DNA of 64,000 nt from Lichenostomus cassidix (lineage: Eukaryota; Chordata; Aves; Passeriformes; Meliphagidae). The notes beneath the pieces are model-generated. The model ran no database searches. It saw nothing but the letters and a program-made list of their open reading frames with translations, and was not told the DNA's origin. Both the position numbers and the translations under genes were made by a program. This document shows positions 61,290 to 64,000 of this stretch, piece after piece. Location: positions 15,367,010-15,431,009 of the forward strand of contig CM039195.1 in NCBI GenBank assembly GCA_008360975.2, read 5' to 3'. Numbering within the stretch: position 1 is the stretch's first letter; every line of letters begins with the position of its first letter.

Positions 61290-64000
61290 ACTTGTCCTTC
61301 TTGTGGCTTGGTGCGTAGCACTCTGTCATCCATCCCCCAAACCAGCCCTCATTCCAAGGGCTGGGCTTCTCTTTCCCAGCAGTGTTTAGTGGGATGCTTT
61401 CCACGCTGTGAAGTGTTACCTTAACAAATCACATGTGTGGGAGCAGAGTACAAGTCAAAATGCTTTTCTGGGCTTCACTGCTGTGTAAGGCAGCAAGATA
61501 AGCTTGGGCGTGCCAAGGCATCACCTCCACGGGGTGGTGGAGCCCTAGGGCTGTAGGGCCCAATGTCTTGGTCTGGTCCTGCAGCCTCCACTGAGGGAAG
61601 AACACCAGGAGAGGAGCAGGGATGGCAGTGAGAGCTCACAGCTGTTTCACAGCTGGCAAAAACACTACGGGCAAGGTGCCAGTCTGGCAGTCCTTGGCAA
61701 GGTGAGGCTCCCGATGCTGATGCCCCCGCAGCAGCCACCTCACTGCCCTTCTCTTGGTATCAGGGCTAGGCAGCAGCCTCTCATCGCTGGGTGCCAGGGT
61801 GCAGGAAGGGCTCTGTGGGCAGCCACATGGGTTGGCTGTGGCTCCGCAGAGGCTCCTCATTCCTCGCCTGGTGGCACACAGTATGTTACGGGCAGGAATA
61901 TATCCCAGCACGAGCCCTTCCCACCCCATGTCAGAGCCACAGTGGAGGGGAGAATCCTGTGCCAGCCCCTCAGCTGGTGCAAATCAACAGCACCACATTG
62001 ACGTCAGCACAGGCAACACCATGGGATGTGGAGGCGAGCGACAAAGGAACATTTTAAAAGGAATTTCTCCCATCTCCTCTCTCCTTTCTTTGTCTTCTGC
62101 CTCAACTTAAAACCAATCCCACTCTGCTGGGTCAAGGAAGAAGTGGGTTGGTGAGTATAGAGGTTCCCATGGAGTTTGTTGTTGGTCATTCACAGGCAGT
62201 GGCATCCCAAAGAGGCAGGAACTGCAGGATTGCCCTTCCCTTCACATGTGTCACTGAATGATGCTCAGAGCCTGGGGCAGGGCAGAGGGAAGGCGCAACT
62301 GGTGGAAAACTAAGTGGCTTTTTGGAAGTCACAGAGTGAATTCAGTGTTAGATCGGGGCTATGTATGGACAGCTACATCTGTGTCCCTGATGCTCCTCAG
62401 CGTGGAGCCGTGCAACTCCTGATGCCCTTTTATTTGACTCCAGAAGAGAAAAAGGCCTCCCTTTTCCTTAAGAATTTGTTCTCCCTTCTTAGAAGCCCTG
62501 CTCCATCAAGAGAGATGGAGCTGTGATCCAAAGTCAGGTGCTACTCTTTTGGGTGGACCTGGGGCAATCTCTGCTGCTGGACCCCGCTGGGAGCTGGGTG
62601 CCCACACCTCTATGCCGAGCTCTGCCCGTGGAAGGGTCTAGCTGGCCGTGCAAAGCTTTTCTGCAGGAACTGCTCTGGCCGCACAGCAGCTGGGATCACT
62701 TGGCTGCAGGGAACAGTATGGGACCTCCTCCCCTTGCCAGGAAGGGAAAAAGAGAAGGAGCAGGGGCCTGGGTAGGAGCAAAGTTAGTTGCAGAGTGGAA
62801 AGAGCTGTAGTTGCACAGCCCTTCTGTGGGAAGCCCCACAGCCAGGGACACTGGAATGTGTGACGTCCCAATACAACACATTCCTCACAGAATCTCAGAG
62901 TCACAGAGTAGTTGGAAGGGACCTTTGGAGATCATCCAGTCCACACCCCTGCCCAAGGCAGCGTCACCCAGAGCAGGTGACACAGGAACACATCCAAGGT
63001 GGGTTTTGAATGTCTCCAGAGAGGGAAATTCCATGCCTTCCCTGGGCAGCTGTTGCAGAGTTCTGCCACCCTCCATGGAAAGAAGTTCTTCCTCATGTTG
63101 AGGTGGAACTTCATGTGTTTAGCTTATGGTCATTACCCCTTCTCTTGCCACTAAGCACCACTGAAAAGAGCCTGGCACCGTCCTCTTTGCACCTACCTTG
63201 GAGATTTTTGTACGGACTGATGGGATCCCCTCTCAGTCTTCTCTTTTCCAGACTAACCAGGGCCAGCTCCCAGAGTCTCTCCTCTTAAGAGAGGTGCTCC
63301 AGATCCCTCATCAACTTTGTGGCCTCTATTGCACATTATTCCTTAAAGAATGGCACTTGCAAGGTGGTTGCCTCTTTTCATATTCTCCTTCTCTCCCTGT
63401 GTGGTTTCATGAGCACATCTCAATGTTTTCTTTCTGAACAGTCTGTGAAGCCTTCAGACACTCTCCTGCCCTTCCCCACAGCCAAGGAATGGGAATAGAA
63501 AGCAGCAGGCTCTATCTGTGGCAGTTTTAAAGGCCGCCATCTCAGTGCTGGGGCTGTGGGAGCCACGGTGGATGTTTGAGGTGATGTGACAAGGTGTCGA
63601 GTGAGGAGCAGCCAAGGCACTCACCCCCAGCAGTACCAGGATTCAGAGTTAGCCCTGGTAGGTCTATTTACACTGGTGCAGAAAGTTGGTGAAGGGGTTT
63701 TCTCCATGGGGACCTGGCACTTGCTTTGGCATGTGCACCGTGGCATAGGCAAGGGAAGAAAATCCTGACAGCACCTGAGCTCAGTCCTGCTCTCTCCCAT
63801 CATGGAAGATAGAAGAGGCATAATTTTGCTTATAGCACCCCTTTTCTCCAGTATTTTAATGAGCAAAGCAGGTGAGAATCCAGGAGGACTGGGACACTGT
63901 GGCTGCAGACCTATGTCACCCTGCACAGACACTGCTGTCCCTGCAGCATGCATGTCCCCAGCACTGCCAGCCACAGGCACAGCCAGCATCCAGGCACAGA
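61290..64000. other. Downstream flank without a recognised gene
   Basis: Unique sequence except for a long CR1 fragment at 62888-63328. Open frames on both strands are short and unlike any protein I know. No promoter, tRNA or other RNA gene is visible. Confidence 0.6.
62888..63328 (-). mobile_element. CR1 LINE fragment, long, in downstream flank
   Basis: AGAATCTCAGAGTCACAGAG, GGGACCTTTGGAGATCATCC, GGCAGCTGTTGCAGAGTTCT, AAAGAAGTTCTTCCTCATGT and GATCCCCTCTCAGTCTTCTC follow the order of an older CR1 subfamily for about 440 bases. Confidence 0.9.

Noticed and set aside
1..64000. CRISPR arrays, operons, riboswitches, tRNA and rRNA genes, retroviral LTR pairs
   Set aside because: None seen. The repeats present are LINE fragments, microsatellites and minisatellites, and the sequence is plainly vertebrate nuclear DNA.

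Overview
The window is vertebrate, almost certainly avian, nuclear DNA. The interspersed repeats are dominated by truncated CR1 LINE copies. Their 3' ends are recognisable on one strand by the run of GGTTGGAAGGGACCTT followed by a CCCCCTGCCATGGGCAGGGACACC block, which is typical of bird genomes. No bacterial, plasmid or organellar feature is present. The gene-bearing part is GC-rich with many introns of 230-700 bases, which would suit an avian microchromosome. The species cannot be named from the sequence.

One protein-coding gene is supported, on the + strand. It is a member of the ANKFN1 family (ankyrin repeat and fibronectin type III domain protein; mouse Nmf9, Drosophila wide awake). I could chain 19 coding exons from 21808 to the stop codon at 60379-60381. 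All have GT/AG borders and matching phases, and together they give 1,177 residues of open frame. The first visible exon starts in mid-codon, so the true N-terminus lies in one or more exons upstream, either outside the window or unrecognised inside it. Domain order is a basic N-terminal segment, two ankyrin repeats, a helical linker, one fibronectin III domain, a long family-specific core, a Ser/Pro-rich tail with a proline run, a Ras-association (RA) domain, and a C-terminal Ala-Thr-Thr-Val that fits a class I PDZ ligand. In all positions below, residue 1 is the first complete codon (21809).

The main discovery is the RA domain. From memory of the literature, the single mammalian ANKFN1 lacks the predicted small-GTPase-binding region found in invertebrate homologues, and jawed vertebrates have an ancestral and a derived copy of which most mammals kept only the derived one. 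An RA-bearing copy in a bird is therefore best read as the retained ancestral paralogue, a putative cytosolic scaffold joining ankyrin/FN3 interactions, Ras-family GTPase binding and a PDZ partner.

Layout: 1-21807 is non-coding as far as I can tell (CR1 pieces, CpG-rich patches, AT-rich blocks with homeodomain, POU and SOX-like motifs, a purine pentanucleotide repeat). The first visible exon is 21808-21936. Intron 1 (about 23.6 kb) holds a pyrimidine pentanucleotide repeat, many CR1 fragments, a minisatellite, an 18-base perfect palindrome and a CpG-dense patch near 38.5 kb that could be an internal promoter. Exons 2-19 are packed into 45493-60381. The 3' UTR probably ends near 61.28 kb. From there to 64000 I see one long CR1 fragment and no gene.
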